DNA from: Breviolum minutum Mf 1.05b.01
Taxonomy: Eukaryota; Sar; Dinophyceae; Suessiales; Symbiodiniaceae
Length of the DNA: 64,000 nt
Direction of reading: 5' to 3'
NCBI GenBank assembly: GCA_000507305.1
Contig: DF240214.1
Coordinates: 16,692-80,691 of the forward strand
Below, piece after piece: positions 1-10,730 of the stretch. The translations under genes and the position numbers were made by a program. The notes below the pieces were generated by a model. It saw nothing but the letters and a program-made list of their open reading frames with translations. It had not been told where the DNA came from and ran no database searches. Numbering within the stretch: the first letter of the stretch is position 1; every line of letters begins with the position of its first letter.

Positions 1-43
<43 letters not shown>

Positions 44-54
44 GCCTTGTTGCT
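1..54. repeat. (TTG)n microsatellite
   Basis: The window opens inside a trinucleotide array of about 15 copies, so its true length is unknown. Its open frames (poly-Leu and others) are a consequence of the repeat, not evidence of a gene. Confidence 0.9.
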
Positions 55-375
55 GCTGCTATCACAAGCGGCCATGGGATGGAAACATGACGCTAATTTG
101 GAGCATAAATGCCTTCGAATACCCGGAGAATCAAAGAGAATCAAAAGGGGATAGTTGCCCGAGCACTGTTGATGATTTTTTTAACTCAAGAAACTGACTT
201 TTTTGAAGTTTTAGGGCATCTTTATCTTCACATACAAGCTTTGGCATGGTCCTTTCGGTGTCAGTCACCGCCAGGATCGTTAGACGGTTACTGATTGGGG
301 GGAACATCTATATACTATATGCTCATATAATCAGTTTCATATAGATCAAGAAATATATATATATATATGTACATG

Positions 376-505
376 CACCCTGGATGTCAAACCACCATTT
401 TTTAGGGTTGGTTTACGAGTTTCACCATGCTTTATAGAAAGGGTTTATCATGATCCAGAAGGAACAAGCATTTTTAATTTGAAGGTTGACTTTACAGAGT
501 GAATT
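376..505. repeat. Family I short inverted-repeat element
   Basis: It begins ACCCTGGATGTCAAACCACC and ends with the inverse GAAGGTTGACTTTACAG. The core GGTTTACGAGTTTCACCA and TTTATCATGATCCA recur at 30.5, 32.7, 33.7 and 57.8 kb, in both orientations. An (AT)n run (about 350-368) lies just upstream. Confidence 0.7.
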
Positions 506-1200
506 ATGGTTCTTTACTTGAACATATTTTCAGTGCGTTTCTGATGTAACCCAACATGACAACGATCCTTACGTTCACGATCCCATTTTTGCTACCAGGT
601 AGTGCCTGGGAAACTAAAGAATCATTTTGTCATGGTTGTTTCAATTGGATGATGAACTAAATCTTTCCATAAAAAATGGTTGAAAATCACCAAGCATCCA
701 TTAAAACTGGTTGTTTAGGTTTCCAGGCTCCAGGTGGTCTTTTTTTTTTGACCGATGCGAAGTGGGAGCGTTTTTTTTCCGGTCGACTTGGGAATTGTTT
801 CGAGCCAAAAAACAGCAGGTAGAAACGAGTTTTGCAACTGGCTTTTGCGAAACGGATTAGAATAACAATACAAATTTCTTGGCATTTGTTTTGTTTTTTG
901 AAAAGAATGAGCCGATTTTTTTTGCCCGTTCTCCGTGGTGCATCTTGAGGTGACTCTTGGCGGTTCCCAATGTGTTAACGACGTGTGTTGCGCCACCTAT
1001 CCAAATGCTAGTGTATGCTCTGGGAGTACCTTTGCAGGCAGGGGAAACAATTTGAAACATCTTGACACATCCAGCTGTTGGAGAAAAAAACTCAGAGAAA
1101 CAACTTGTGTTGGTGAAATTCCTTTGAAACAACTTGTGTAGGTGTTCAAAAAGAAAAAAAAAATATATATATATACACATATACATAGTGCTTCGAACAG
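506..1200. other. Non-coding stretch upstream of the first exon
   Basis: No convincing exon is seen. The stretch is AT-rich with T8-T9 runs and a short TA repeat at about 1160-1176. It reads as intron or spacer up to the acceptor CTTCGAACAG at 1200. Confidence 0.5.
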
Positions 1201-1393
1201 GAGCTTTTGGAGGGGGTCATCGATGAGTTGCTCAAAATTGTTGGAACTGCTACGGTGCAGGATCTTTATTATATCAACCTTCACTACCTTCATCCTGAGT
1301 GGATTTCGAGCTCAATCTCATTCATAGCGTTGGGATCCATGTCCAGATCACAATTCAACAGTTCAAATGTCAGTAACTATTGGTTGATTCATG
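1201..1393 (+). CDS. Exon of an unidentified protein, penultimate
   Basis: The acceptor is CTTCGAACAG and the donor ATG|GTAATT. The translation is open throughout and protein-like: ELLEGVIDELLKIVG followed by ATVQDLYYINLHYLHPEWI. It ends in phase 1 and joins in frame to the exon at 1488, giving one reading frame with a stop at 1600. No known domain is recognised. The intron between the two exons is almost entirely a family Q repeat. Confidence 0.55.
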
Positions 1394-1487
1394 GTAATTC
1401 CTAATCTCACATGATATACCTTGGAAAACATAGGCAAACACCATTTTTTTGCCAGCAACTGGCCAGCTGATTTTAGGAGTGAATCAG
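1394..1487 (+). repeat. Family Q element acting as a whole intron
   Basis: This 94-bp interval runs from the GTAATT donor to the GTGAATCAG acceptor. From about 1424 it matches 2752-2822: both carry ACATAGG(A/C)AAACA, a T-rich run, then CAACTGGC and GGAGTGAATCA or GGGGTGAATCA. Removing it joins the flanking frames without a shift. Confidence 0.55.
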
Positions 1488-1600
1488 GTTGTGTATTTCT
1501 CGGTGAGCGGGTCGGCCGACCAACGAAAAATATCTTGCAAGAAACCTTCTACCCTAAGGATCCTGACCTCTCGTATGGAAACACCAGGCTCTTCCAATGA
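1488..1600 (+). CDS. Terminal exon joined to 1201-1393
   Basis: Read in the phase set by the upstream exon it gives GCVFLGERVGRPTKNILQET then FYPKDPDLSYGNTRLFQ and a TGA at 1598-1600. A second frame stays open to 1652, but its phase does not match the upstream donor. The product is not recognised. Confidence 0.5.
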
Positions 1601-1671
1601 CACCCCTGGGCCCTCAAAACACTCACCCAATGGCATCCCAAGGATTCTTTAGGGTAGATGAGAAAAAACCC

Positions 1672-1968
1672 TCCAATTTTGCACTGAAACTAACATTCCT
1701 GAAAAATCGTTGGTAAAATGAATTTCCATTTGGGACGGCCTATTTTCAAAGGCGGACCGTCAGTTTCAGGGGTGTTTGTATAAGCCACTTCAAAAGATAA
1801 GAGAAAACGAAGGTGAAAGAACCCACCCCACAGTACCCAAACTCTTTAACCCAAATTCAAGCATAGGAACAAAGACACTTACCCTCCAGGAAACTAACAT
1901 ATCCCATGGGAAAAGGAAAATCATCTTCAAAACGAAGTGGCTCGGGATATGTTACCCAGGAGGGTAAA
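1672..1968. repeat. Two family E inverted-repeat elements
   Basis: The first copy (about 1672-1782) has CACTGAAACTAACA near one end and GTCAGTTTCAGGGGTG at the other. The second (about 1879-1968) runs from TTACCCTCCAGGAAACTAAC to CCCAGGAGGGTAA. Family E ends read TACCCTCCCTGAAACTAACA and its complement, and recur at least ten times in the window. Confidence 0.7.
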
Positions 1969-2212
1969 CACTTGGTACCAAAAATTCCCACCCCTAGCAT
2001 GAGGCGTGAACAGCTTGTCCTGCGAGGGTGAGAATGCCTGCGATGATTTGACGGCGGATATCAAAGGTGACCTGTGTTTTATGGGCTTCAAATGGCTGGG
2101 GGGGTCCTCCCGCAACCTTTTTGCGCTGTGAAACTGAAAGATAACAACATCAGGAAAAGAGCTGTGCTAAGCCAAAAAGTGCCAGAAAAAACAAACCCTT
2201 TATTGCTTACCC

Positions 2213-2320
2213 TCTCTCCCAAATAATCATGGTTTAATGCAAAAATCACCCTACATGAAAGGAAACTAAGATTGGAGATACATCCATTTTCCACTGAACC
2301 ATGATTGTGGGAGGTAATCT
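2213..2320. repeat. Family N inverted-repeat element
   Basis: It is a hairpin with arms CTCCCAAATAATCATGGTTT and CTGAACCATGATTGTGGGAG around a middle containing ATGAAAGGAAACTAAGATTG. The same middle with altered arms is at 37.9 kb, and related arms are at 53.0 kb. Confidence 0.75.
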
Positions 2321-2965
2321 CAATTTTTGTTTCGCCGGATATTTTTCAAATTCTTTGAAAGGGTAACTCCCGAGAACACCCTGGCACCAAAAGCCGGACA
2401 TAGTGAGGCAAAATTCACCAATCATCTGGTGATTTTTTTTGGGAGGGTCTAAAGAATGACTTTGCACAGCCTTTTTTGAGAATCAAGGGAAATTGGTGGT
2501 ACCCTTGGGATGGTACCCCATATACACCTTATATAGTGGGTATTTATTGGATATATTCAGTTTTATTGGGTACCACCATTTCCTCTTTGAAAAAAGAGAA
2601 ATCAAAAAAACCCAAAGTCAACAAGCACAGTTGGGAGGCATCAGCATGGTACCCAAAGGCCCAGTGTTTTTTTCCAAACCGAATCTAGGGGATCTGGTTC
2701 TAAAACCGCTGTTCGCCCTAAAAAAGTTAGTTAGTCCCAGTCCTTTTTTTTTGGAACACATAGGAAAACATCCATGTTTTTTTTTGGCAACTGGCTGATT
2801 TTAGGGGTGAATCAAGTTGAGTACAACATGCCTATCCATTGTATCTACTGTTTTCCAGGTAGCGAGTAGTTCACGTTGTGACATTTTCATCACCTGGTCA
2901 GAGGTGACTTCTATCTTGTAAAGAAAGGGATGACTTAAGAGATTTGATCGTTAAGATAAGGTCAT
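2321..2965. other. Spacer with family Q copy and GGTACC hairpin
   Basis: Contains a GGTACCC...GGGTACC inverted repeat (about 2499-2573) and a second family Q copy (about 2752-2822). No exon is convincing. Confidence 0.5.
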
Positions 2966-3114
2966 ACCTAGAGGATCATCCCAGGTAGTAAGTCGTTAAC
3001 AATTTTGCTTAGTAAGTCCCCTAACTGGGGTTGTTCCCCTTCCAAATGACCTAAATGGCTTTTAAATTGGGGTGATCCTAACCGCTTACAAGTCCTGGGA
3101 TGATCCTCCAAGTA
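2966..3114. repeat. Family A introner-like element
   Basis: Its ends are ACCTAGAGGATCATCCCAGG and CTGGGATGATCCTCCAAGTA. The core CCCCTTCCAAATGACCTAAA and GTGATCCTAACCGCTTAC are shared with the copies at 17.7, 21.4, 33.2, 35.8, 38.7, 49.5, 50.6 and 53.1 kb. GTAAGT lies just inside the left end and a CTAAC branch-like motif near the right end. Confidence 0.85.
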
Positions 3115-3457
3115 CTGAGTTATAGCCAGTAAAAGGGTGTGTGTTTGACACGTATTTCTCACATTTTTTTGCACACATGGTCTGCACTGAAAAAGAAAAT
3201 TGACTCCAAAAATTTACCTGATTGTTATCTTGGAGGATAGTTTCATGGATGGAGCCTTCATTCTGAAGTTCAAATGATATTTCCACTGAAAACTAATATG
3301 ACAATGGAAAACAATCATGAATGAAGATGTATCTCCTACTTAAAAATGGTGATTTTCCAGCCAGTCACGTTAGTTTTCATTTTTTCTCCATGAGATTTGA
3401 CACATATTGGGGTAGCCCCACAAATGACACATCAAACTCCATAGGTGGATGCATATC

Positions 3458-3545
3458 AATACTGATCCCTTCAATACGTATCGATTCTATACATATCCAT
3501 TCATTGCGTATCCATTCAATACGTGTCCATTCAATTGTATTGCAT
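3458..3545. repeat. Minisatellite, about 15-bp unit
   Basis: Imperfect tandem copies of CATTCAATACGTATC. The open frame across it (IHS-type repeats of five residues) follows from the 15-bp period. Confidence 0.7.
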
Positions 3546-3659
3546 CAGCAGTAATGGCAATGAATGTGAAAAAAACATATCCTTGCATATAAGGGTCGCG
3601 CTGGTCTGTGTAGTCTTAGTGTAATTTGCAACTCAGGGTGGCTCCGCGCATTGTACTGG

Positions 3660-3960
3660 ACGTTTCAAAAACGCAAACACAAACACGAAAACACAAGCGC
3701 CAAAACACAAACACACACACACACACTTACAAGCAGAAAAGCACAAAGACAAAAATACAAAAGAGTACAAACAAGCACACAAAAACAAAAACGAGCACAA
3801 ACAAACAAAAAGCACAAAAACAAGCACAAAGACACAAACACATAGAGAAACAAAGCACGCAAACAAACACGCCAACATATACAGTCACACAAACACAAAA
3901 ACACAAACACGAAAACACAAACACAAAAACACAAAAACACAAACACAAGAACATACAAAC
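3660..3960. repeat. CA/AAAC-rich low-complexity tract
   Basis: About 300 bases of CACAAACACAAAAACAC-type sequence on the + strand. Every frame is open on at least one strand, producing K/T/Q/H-rich or C/V/F-rich translations. These are compositional artefacts, not genes. Confidence 0.85.
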
Positions 3961-4734
3961 TGACGTTGCCATTCCCACACAGACTTCGAAAGAACACCTT
4001 CATATGGTATATTGTGAGATGCATCTTTCTATTAGGCATTGGGGCATCGTACTTTCGGGCCAGAATGTGCTCTAGTTTGTATCCCAAAACATTAGGAGAT
4101 TTAAAGTAGGCGGTTGTGATGATTCATGATTCAGATTATATATATATATATACCTATGTAGGGGTGTCTAGCTTATTTAGTTCCACGTTGATTTTCTGCA
4201 CCAAATGGACGAACAAAAATTCAAAGCGCGCATTTTTTTGACCATTTTTTTTTCGCTGGGGATAATTTTTTCCACCAAAAAATACCGGGGAGATTTGGGA
4301 AGTTTAGAAGATGGGAAGCGAAAATGGTATCCTCCCTGAAACTAACAGCAAAAGCACGTGAAGCTGTAGTTTGAAGGAGAGTAGCAACTATATAGTTGAA
4401 AGTTGGATTACAACTACAACCAAAAGCCTTTTGACAGTTGTTAGTATGTAAGAGAAACCCAACGTACTCCTGGAGCATGGGTATGTTGGAAAGTTCTTAG
4501 ATAGTCACCACCAGCGGTGATCTCGAGCGACCCAAAGTTTCCTAAAGCCACGGGTTTGGTAGTTTTTTGGAGTGAATTAAGTTGTGATGAAACAAATACA
4601 CTCCCAAAACATGGAACCCATTTAGATGAAAGACGATCCCAGGTGGTATATATTAGTAGCAGATATATCATGACATATGACATATATGTATACCAGCCAC
4701 TGCTCTCTTTTTATTTCCCTTTCTTGCACCCCAG

Positions 4735-4995
4735 GCGACGTGTATTGCCTGAACAACAGCTGCCACGGTGCACAATTGACCTTTGACGCCAGCACTCATT
4801 GTATCGTCACCTCTCCAACTGCCCTTGACGACTTGGTTGGCGCAACGCTGACCTTTGGTGCCAACAGTAAAAACACATTGGAATGCCCCGGTAAATGTGC
4901 AGCTCAAATCGACCTGCAAGCCGGTGCTTGTTTGCACGTCAATTGCCCGGGGGAGAACGAGTGTCCAACAACGGTTACGCTGCTTGCTTCCAATG
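4735..4995 (+). CDS. Exon of a Cys-rich, probably extracellular protein
   Basis: A very strong acceptor (TTCTTGCACCCCAG) opens a GC-richer exon whose translation has regularly spaced cysteines: GDVYCLNNSCHGAQLTFDA, later LECPGKCAAQIDL, ACLHVNCPGENECPTTVTLL. The CxxxxCHGA.LTFD pattern resembles Cys-rich repeats common in large secreted protist proteins; that is a resemblance, not a family assignment. The 3' end is ambiguous. GGTAGT at 4996 joins the next exon in phase, while GTACGT at 5061 would pair with the CTGTTTTTCAG acceptor at 5131. Confidence 0.65.
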
Positions 4996-5186
4996 GTAGT
5001 TTGTTTTTGGTGGGTTTTGAGGTTGTTGGAAGAAGTAATAACGCAAAATGCGCAAGAACTGTACGTCCAAAAATTGTAGGTTGTTTTAGGTGTCCAAAAA
5101 TTGTAGGTTGTTTAGGTTTGCTGTTTTTCAGCAGCATTTTTGGACACCAAAAATAGAGGTATTCACCATGTTGGCAGTTCCAGGTG
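4996..5186 (+). other. Intron with tandem duplication and inverted repeat
   Basis: Contains two tandem copies of TCCAAAAATTGTAGGTTGTT (about 5066-5115) and an inverted GTGTCCAAAAAT...TTTTTGGACACC pair. A shorter intron (5061-5131) is also phase-compatible. It may be another introner-like element, but no second copy was seen. Confidence 0.45.
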
Positions 5187-5426
5187 ATTCAAGCCTAGTG
5201 ACCTTTGAAAAATCCCAGTCCTTGGAGGTCACGTTGAACCAACCATTCAAGTTCGGGGTCACGTTCGCAAGCTCGGCGTCTTTCGACCTGAGGTTAGGGG
5301 CAGGTGCCACTTGCTATTGCACAGGAGCAGGTTGTCCAACGAATTGCCAAAACACCACAGCATGCTACTTGGACAAATGGAATGGCGAAAACCCCATTTG
5401 GAAATCCTGGGAATTTTTGGGGCAAG
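5187..5426 (+). CDS. Next exon of the Cys-rich protein
   Basis: After GTTCCAG the frame reads GDSSLVTFEKSQSLEVTLNQ, then FKFGVTFASSASFDLRLGAG and a Cys cluster CYCTGAGCPTNCQNTTACYL. This suits a beta-rich extracellular segment, continuing the exon at 4735. A GGCAAG|GTCATT donor at 5427 is the likely end. The frame stays open downstream, so the boundary is uncertain. Confidence 0.6.
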
Positions 5427-5804
5427 GTCATTTTGTCATTAAAACAGACCGCCATCTTTTGAGGCCCCGAAATCGGGTGTCAGGGAAACGGAGAAGTGTT
5501 TCCCTGGGGAAAAATGTCAGGGTCTTGAGGCTTCACCGATCGCTGGAGTTTTGTTGGCGGCTGATTTTTGCTTTTTCGAAGAGAGATATTTATCTAAAAC
5601 TTTTCACCAAAAATCCGGTGATGTTAATTCTTAGCAGTACTTTGTCCATTTTTTTTGCACATGTTTTTTGAAAAAGGAGAAAAAACACCCACCATTTTTT
5701 TTGCTTGGACCCTTGAACACATGTCTTTTGTCGCAATTTTTCGGTGGGCAATGGAGTGATCAATTCAAAGGTTTGAAAAGAAATGCGCAATGAAAAAGGG
5801 CCCC

Positions 5805-5945
5805 GAAAGGTTGTTTTCAGGGTTTTTTTAAGGATGAAATACTACCTAGTTATGTGGGGATTTTACCATAAACCATTTTTTTTTGGGATCCCTATTAAGC
5901 CACCAGGATTCAATGGAAAGTCATAAGTTCTTTTTTTGTGGCTCT
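5805..5945. repeat. Family H element
   Basis: Carries the family H core: GGTTGTTTTCAGGG, GAAATACTACCTAGTTATGT, GGATCCCTATTAAGCCACCA, GGATTCAATGGAAAGTCATA. At least ten copies occur in the window. Fuller copies are bounded by TTGAGCAATGAAAAAA and TTTTTTCGTGG(C/T)TCAATT. Confidence 0.75.
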
Positions 5946-6570
5946 TAAATGATTTTGAACAGAATTTTTGAACCCCGATAAGACCTCACATTTTTCTTGA
6001 TGGTATTGGAAAAGTTTCGTTTCGAAAAAATGGTTAGAGAACATTTTGTCGGTGAATTCACTTCTCTCAAACTTTACTTTAGAGATTTATGAGGGGATCA
6101 TTAAATGGGACCCATTTTGGGGGGATCAAACTTGATGCAAATGTATGGGATCGTTTTTGATATATAATTTCTCCAAGAATTGTGCATGAAGTTTGGGTTG
6201 GTATATATTCTAAATGGTAAGGGTTTTTTTGTGAAAAGCCTTCAACAATTAAGTTCACCATCCGAATGAAGCACAAACAAATTGAGAGCCTTTTGGTTCG
6301 ATGGAGGTTGCAGACCAAAAATGCGGGGAAAACATGGGACATCGCAACCGCAATGAAGAAAAATCGTGTCTCCGACGGACCAAAATCACCATCCAGCCAT
6401 CCATCCATTGAGGGTGTTTTTTCCGTATTTTTTGAAGGTTGGGTCGAACTTTGACCCATGCTAAAAAAATCTACTGTAAATATATTCAGGTTGGCTTGGG
6501 GGGTTTAAAAGGTTGGGTTGTAATTCACTCTGGAAGCCCCGCACTGCCACCATTCAACAAAATCATATCA
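5946..6570. other. Spacer, no exon recognised
   Basis: T-rich runs and short ORFs on both strands, none with clear splice context. The + frame at 6266-6454 is open but has no distinguishing features. Confidence 0.4.
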
Positions 6571-6583
6571 TTCCTTTTGGATT

Positions 6584-6657
<74 letters not shown>

Positions 6658-6671
6658 NTTCCTTTTGGATT

Positions 6672-6745
<74 letters not shown>

Positions 6746-6746
6746 A
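6571..6746. repeat. (GAT)n array duplicated around a single N
   Basis: TTCCTTTTGGATTATGATG followed by about 24 GAT units occurs at 6571-6657 and again at 6659-6745, each 87 bases, separated only by the N at 6658. The poly-Asp and poly-Met frames are repeat artefacts. The exact doubling suggests an assembly joint rather than biology. Confidence 0.85.
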
Positions 6747-7319
6747 GATCCTTCACCAAAAAAATGGTTAAACCTCGTTTTTTTACCAACCGGACCTAAA
6801 AAATGGTGGTATTTGTCTATCCTCTGATCTTCCCGGACCTTGGGAGGTGTTTTGACCTGGGGGGAAAATCCACTCAAGAAGCGCTTGGGATTGGAAGGAA
6901 TCGCAAATTTTCCGCTTGGAATTTACCAAAAACTTCCTGCTGAAACAATGGAGGTTTTTTTTCCCTAAAGCCTAAAGATAGGGGCCTGAAATGTAAGCCA
7001 ACAAAATTGGAAAAACTGGTGGCTTTCGACGCCGATCTGATTGGAACCAGGGCCAATTCAGTTGAATTTTTATGTTTTTTGTGAGAGTTCTCCGACTTTC
7101 TAATTTGTTAGGATCGGTACCTTTTTCGCCACAAAAAAGTAGTCCCATCCCGAAAAAGGTCACTTTGGAAGAATTGCCAGGAGACTCTTTCTTAAGGTAA
7201 CAGTTTTCAAACGGATTTTGGTTTGGGACTTCAAACAAAAATCTTACCCACGCTGTTTTTTTGGGACGAGCTCACTTGTTGCGGCAGTTTTTCTGGTCGG
7301 CAGTTAAACAAAAAAATCA
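6747..7319. other. Spacer with family I and C fragments
   Basis: CTTCACCAAAAAAATGGTTA to AAAAAATGGTGG (about 6749-6810) resembles the end of family I. CCCATCCCGAAAAAGGTCAC with GAATTGCCAGG (about 7145-7180) is an inverted family C end. No exon is convincing. Confidence 0.5.
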
Positions 7320-7442
7320 TCCCATAAGATGGGCCACGGAGCCTAGTTACAGATGAAGTTCTGGGCCCCTATAAATCGCCTGTTGTTAATGGGTATCTAG
7401 CAGTTCCAACCCTATATACTGTAAGTGGAGTTCTAGGACCTT
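7320..7442. repeat. Family F element, diverged
   Basis: Contains GGGCCCCTATAAATCGCC, GGGTATCTAGCAGTTCC and ACTGTAAGTGGAGTTCTA, matching the family F plan (GTGGGCCCC, TATAAGTGGAGTTA, CAGTTACCC) seen at 21.75, 34.4 and 51.7 kb. Confidence 0.6.
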
Positions 7443-8391
7443 ACTTCTAACTGGTTTCTGGGCCCACTTTTTTTTTGGCACAAGCACAATGCTGTTACGA
7501 TCCAGCTTTTTTTTTTGAATGCCCTAAGACTCCGATTTTATTTTGAGGACCACCCCTGCTATACAAACAGGTTCAAACTCACCCCTCCATTGCTGAGTCT
7601 TAGGGTGGATGCCCACAAATCACACCTGACCCCGAGGCCACACTGAGCCAGCATGTGCAACCAATCCCAGTGCCTGTTGCGCGCAAGATTTGAGCAGAGA
7701 TCCATACCTTCCAGACTGTGGTGTGTGTTGTCCAGGGCAGGTTTCTACCACAAGCGTTGAGGCTTGACCGTTTTTTTTTTTCAATTTTGGATTTGTCTAC
7801 CAAAAAACTTCCTGTGTTTTGCATATCACTCTGGAAATCGGTCCTATTTCCAAGGCATGGCTAATTTTGGGGAGTTACATTTGCAAAATCCGTGTTGAGT
7901 GAATTTCTTTGAACAGCAACGGGTATGAGCCACAAGATGTCTCAACATTGCAAAAGGATCCCCTTGCTAATTTCCTCTACAAAGTGGGTTGCCTTGTGCT
8001 CTTATATTTGAATACAAGAATTTTGAGGGGTTGAGAGGTCGTGACCCCCCCTTTTTGTAGAAAAGCTGATTTTTGAATACATTGATAGATTTTGGTCAAG
8101 TTTGCCCTTTATTCTTTCAAGAGTCATTTCGTAAAGAATTTATCTTGGACACAGGACTGATTTTGTAATGGCGCCTGTTGGGTACCAGATCAGGACCCAT
8201 TTTGTAAAAGCCCTTCAATTTTTTGAGCCCCATTTGGTACAAAGTTTCTGATTCCCCATAGAAATTTTCATTTTTCTTTTCGCGAGGAATTTGTAAAGGT
8301 CAGGTTATTTGCGGAGGGACTTGAGGTTGGCTGAGGTGAAGTCGGGTGGCTTCTGGGAAAGGTCTGGGGGCCAAGTAATCCCAACTCTCAA
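7443..8391. other. Region with weak coding signal only
   Basis: At 7600-7824 both strands carry open frames (for example + ITPDPEATLSQHVQPIPV and a - frame of 74 residues) without a decisive splice context. The rest is T-rich spacer. Confidence 0.35.
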
Positions 8392-8694
8392 TCTGAAATC
8401 GTTCAAAATCAACACTTTTAAGTAAAGGGTTTGATAAGAAAGAGCAGGATGATACCTCATGAATTTTCTAGGGCCTTGCGGCCTTCCTCTTCATGTTCCA
8501 AACAACCTCATCCTCAAAGCTGTAACATTCCCGGAAAGCATATCTTCTTGTAGAAGAGTACACTGTGCATCCCCACTTTGTACAGGGATTGCGGTCCCAA
8601 CACTCCATCACCAAACCGTTGTTTTCCCAACTCCCGCCCAAGGTCCGAAATCCTTCAAAGACAACACTTTCAAGTAAAGGGTTTGATATGAAAA
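8392..8694. repeat. Imperfect direct duplication, about 252 bp apart
   Basis: GTAAAGGGTTTGATAAGAAA near 8422 recurs as GTAAAGGGTTTGATATGAAA near 8674. The preceding GAAATC.TTCAAA.(T/A)CAACAC and the following CTTC(C/T)TCTTCATGT are also shared. This looks like a local segmental duplication. Confidence 0.55.
8462..8640 (-). CDS. Possible minus-strand exon
   Basis: The - strand reads WENNGLVMECWDRNPCTKWG then CTVYSSTRRYAFRECYSFED and EVVWNMKRKAARP before a stop. A + frame is also open here. The - reading has more natural composition, but splice sites are not clear. Product unknown. Confidence 0.3.
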
Positions 8695-8781
8695 AAAGAT
8701 TCTATGGGTTTCTTCTTCATGTACTTCCCTCTACAGAAACATAGGCCAAGAACAGCTAACTTCCTCCCATGATGAAATATC

Positions 8782-8985
8782 ACGATTCGCCCATGTTTCG
8801 ATTGATAATCAAATATTGTTGTGCAACTTCCAAACCTTCTTCATACCTCAATAGCTTCAAGGCCCCCAAACAGCACAGCAACATGCAGCGAAGGTGTTGC
8901 TTGCTGAGATCGTTGGTGAAATCGCAGTTTCTGTGGAAGGAGCGACAGAGTCTTGGTTGGAAAAACTGGAATTGTGACATATTGT
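8782..8985 (-). CDS. Possible minus-strand exon
   Basis: One - frame reads LSKQHLRCMLLCCLGALKLL then RYEEGLEVAQQYLIINRN and a stop. Another - frame is open and ends at a GAG|GTATGA donor. The strand and frame remain undecided. Confidence 0.3.
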
Positions 8986-9009
8986 GACAAGGATCTCCAT
9001 CCCATCTTC

Positions 9010-9085
9010 CTGGACAAATTTCATCGCGACCAGCTCCCGCTGGTTGGGAATTTTCCCACAAAATGGCGGTTGTAAGGGAATCTCA
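9010..9085. repeat. Family L repeat
   Basis: ACAAATTTCATCGCGACCAG followed by AAAATGGCGGTTGTAAGGGA. Related copies are at 21283-21352 and 46140-46263. No inverted termini were seen. Confidence 0.6.
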
Positions 9086-9513
9086 CAAGAGAAATGCCCA
9101 AAAAATATTCAGGTTTTTCTGAATCCTGTTGTAATTTAACAAAAAACATCTTCCCTTCATTCTTTACGTAATGCTACGTGTTGTGAAATGTTTTTGGAAA
9201 CTCCTGTGACGACTACAAATTGCCTTGGCTTCGGTGCAGCTACTGATCCCAAAAATGATCTTTCAACATGTCTCTCCTAGGTGATTGAATGATTCAATCA
9301 TTTTTTTGGTGAAAACCCTGAAAGTTGGGGTTGCACGATTTTTATTTTGTTACTGGGCTTTTCAAATTGAGTTGATACCACCAACTATAATCTACCCATG
9401 TGCTCCAGTTTTTGGAATATTTACCTACATTTAGCTTAAATTTACGGTATAAATGTATGTACAAATTCCCAAGCCTGGAGCCTTTGGGGACCTATATACT
9501 TTGGCATCCCAAG

Positions 9514-9649
9514 AAATCGACAAAACCCAACATCGAGGTGGAACAGGTCGAGGAAGCAACTCGCCAATCGTTGGCTCTGTCCTTGAACGTTTCTATTGAT
9601 CAGATCCAAGCGCCTCGGGTTGCGAAATTGGAGATGTCCGTTTTAGTTG
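9514..9649 (+). CDS. Exon of a probable surface protein
   Basis: After TTGGCATCCCAAG the frame reads KSTKPNIEVEQVEEATRQSL then ALSLNVSIDQIQAPRVAKLE. The donor is GTTG|GTGAAC. The helix-plus-strand pattern (VEEATRQSLALSLNVS.DQI) suggests a domain repeated in large extracellular protist proteins. It is probably connected with the exons at 9883, 10731, 13853 and 14539. Confidence 0.5.
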
Positions 9650-9882
9650 GTGAACGGGTGGTACATCTCCTTTTTTGGTTGGGTTTTGGATTGGGTGGAA
9701 CGGTTTTTCCCCATGGTGTTTTTGAAACAAAGTCATGGTTCTGAACTTTTGTCCATACCTGGATCTTCCAAAAAATATGTCAAATCTCTGCCTTTTGGTG
9801 TTTTTTTTTCATAGTGAAAAGGCAGAAATTTTACACACAAGATCGGAAGATCCAGGCCAAAAGTTCAGGTCTCTATACTGAG

Positions 9883-9953
9883 GTGACTGCGACTCCGACA
9901 CCGACAGAACCGAGCGTCTTGCTGATAAGGCGCGTTTCACGAAAATCAAACCC
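9883..9953 (+). CDS. Pro/Thr-linker exon
   Basis: The acceptor is CTCTATACTGAG. The frame VTATPTPTEPSVLLIRRVSR is Pro/Thr-rich, like a linker between extracellular domains. The 3' limit near GTGGGT is uncertain. Confidence 0.4.
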
Positions 9954-10730
9954 GTGGGTAACTGGTGTGGATCCCCCCAAAAGCCCCATGGATCCCTGGA
10001 TCCTATGGGTACAATAAATCCCTATTGCCTTAGATCCAAACCACGGGCCCCAGGTGAGTTAAAGGAGTCACAAATTGAAGGTTGGATGGACCGACCCGAA
10101 ATTCGTTTCGGGCAAGCCCAAAACATCCATGGTCGTCATCCTGGTGATTGGAATTCTGGGTAGCGGGTATATCAAATATACCCCGGATGGGAGATTTCGG
10201 GCTTGCCAAAAAAAAACATCTATGCCAGAATCTATGTACATTTCCCCGTAAGGAAAAGTGCAAACAAGCAGGGTACAGGAAATGTGAATGGATTCAATGA
10301 AGCTGGGGGCCAGAACCTAATCATATTTTCCAAGCGTCATATATGTGGATTTGATGATTTCATCATATTTCGCCAAAAAAACCAGAGATTTTTTTCTCAA
10401 ACTTGGAGGCGTTTAAGTTTCACACCTTGATTGCGAAGATTTCCTGGATTCCCAACACAAATGACTGCATCCCATTAAGGTGTTTTAATTTCATACACTT
10501 TGGAATTTCCAGACTCAACGGCTTTGACATTCTTTACCATGATGTTTTGCCAAGGAAAACAAGAATGATGACATGTGCAGATTAAAGATCCAATCCTGAC
10601 ATAGTAGAAATGAACCTTTCTTCAGGATACCTTAGATGTAACTGTGCACCCAGCTTCACAGTCACAGTAATGAAGGTTTAGCACCACCAGCTTCACCGCA
10701 CCATGAATCCACCCAAAAAGTTTTCCACAG

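Noticed and set aside
3626-4087. ORFs of 140-149 residues on both strands
   Set aside because: They lie in a CA/AAAC-rich low-complexity tract; all frames are open because the base composition avoids stops.
5180-5215. Family C-like start (CCAGGTGATTCAAGCC) inside the Cys-rich gene
   Set aside because: The frame reads through as protein and no family C interior follows; treated as chance similarity.
6439-6877. Long poly-Asp / poly-Met / poly-His frames
   Set aside because: They are readings of the (GAT)n arrays and cross an N.
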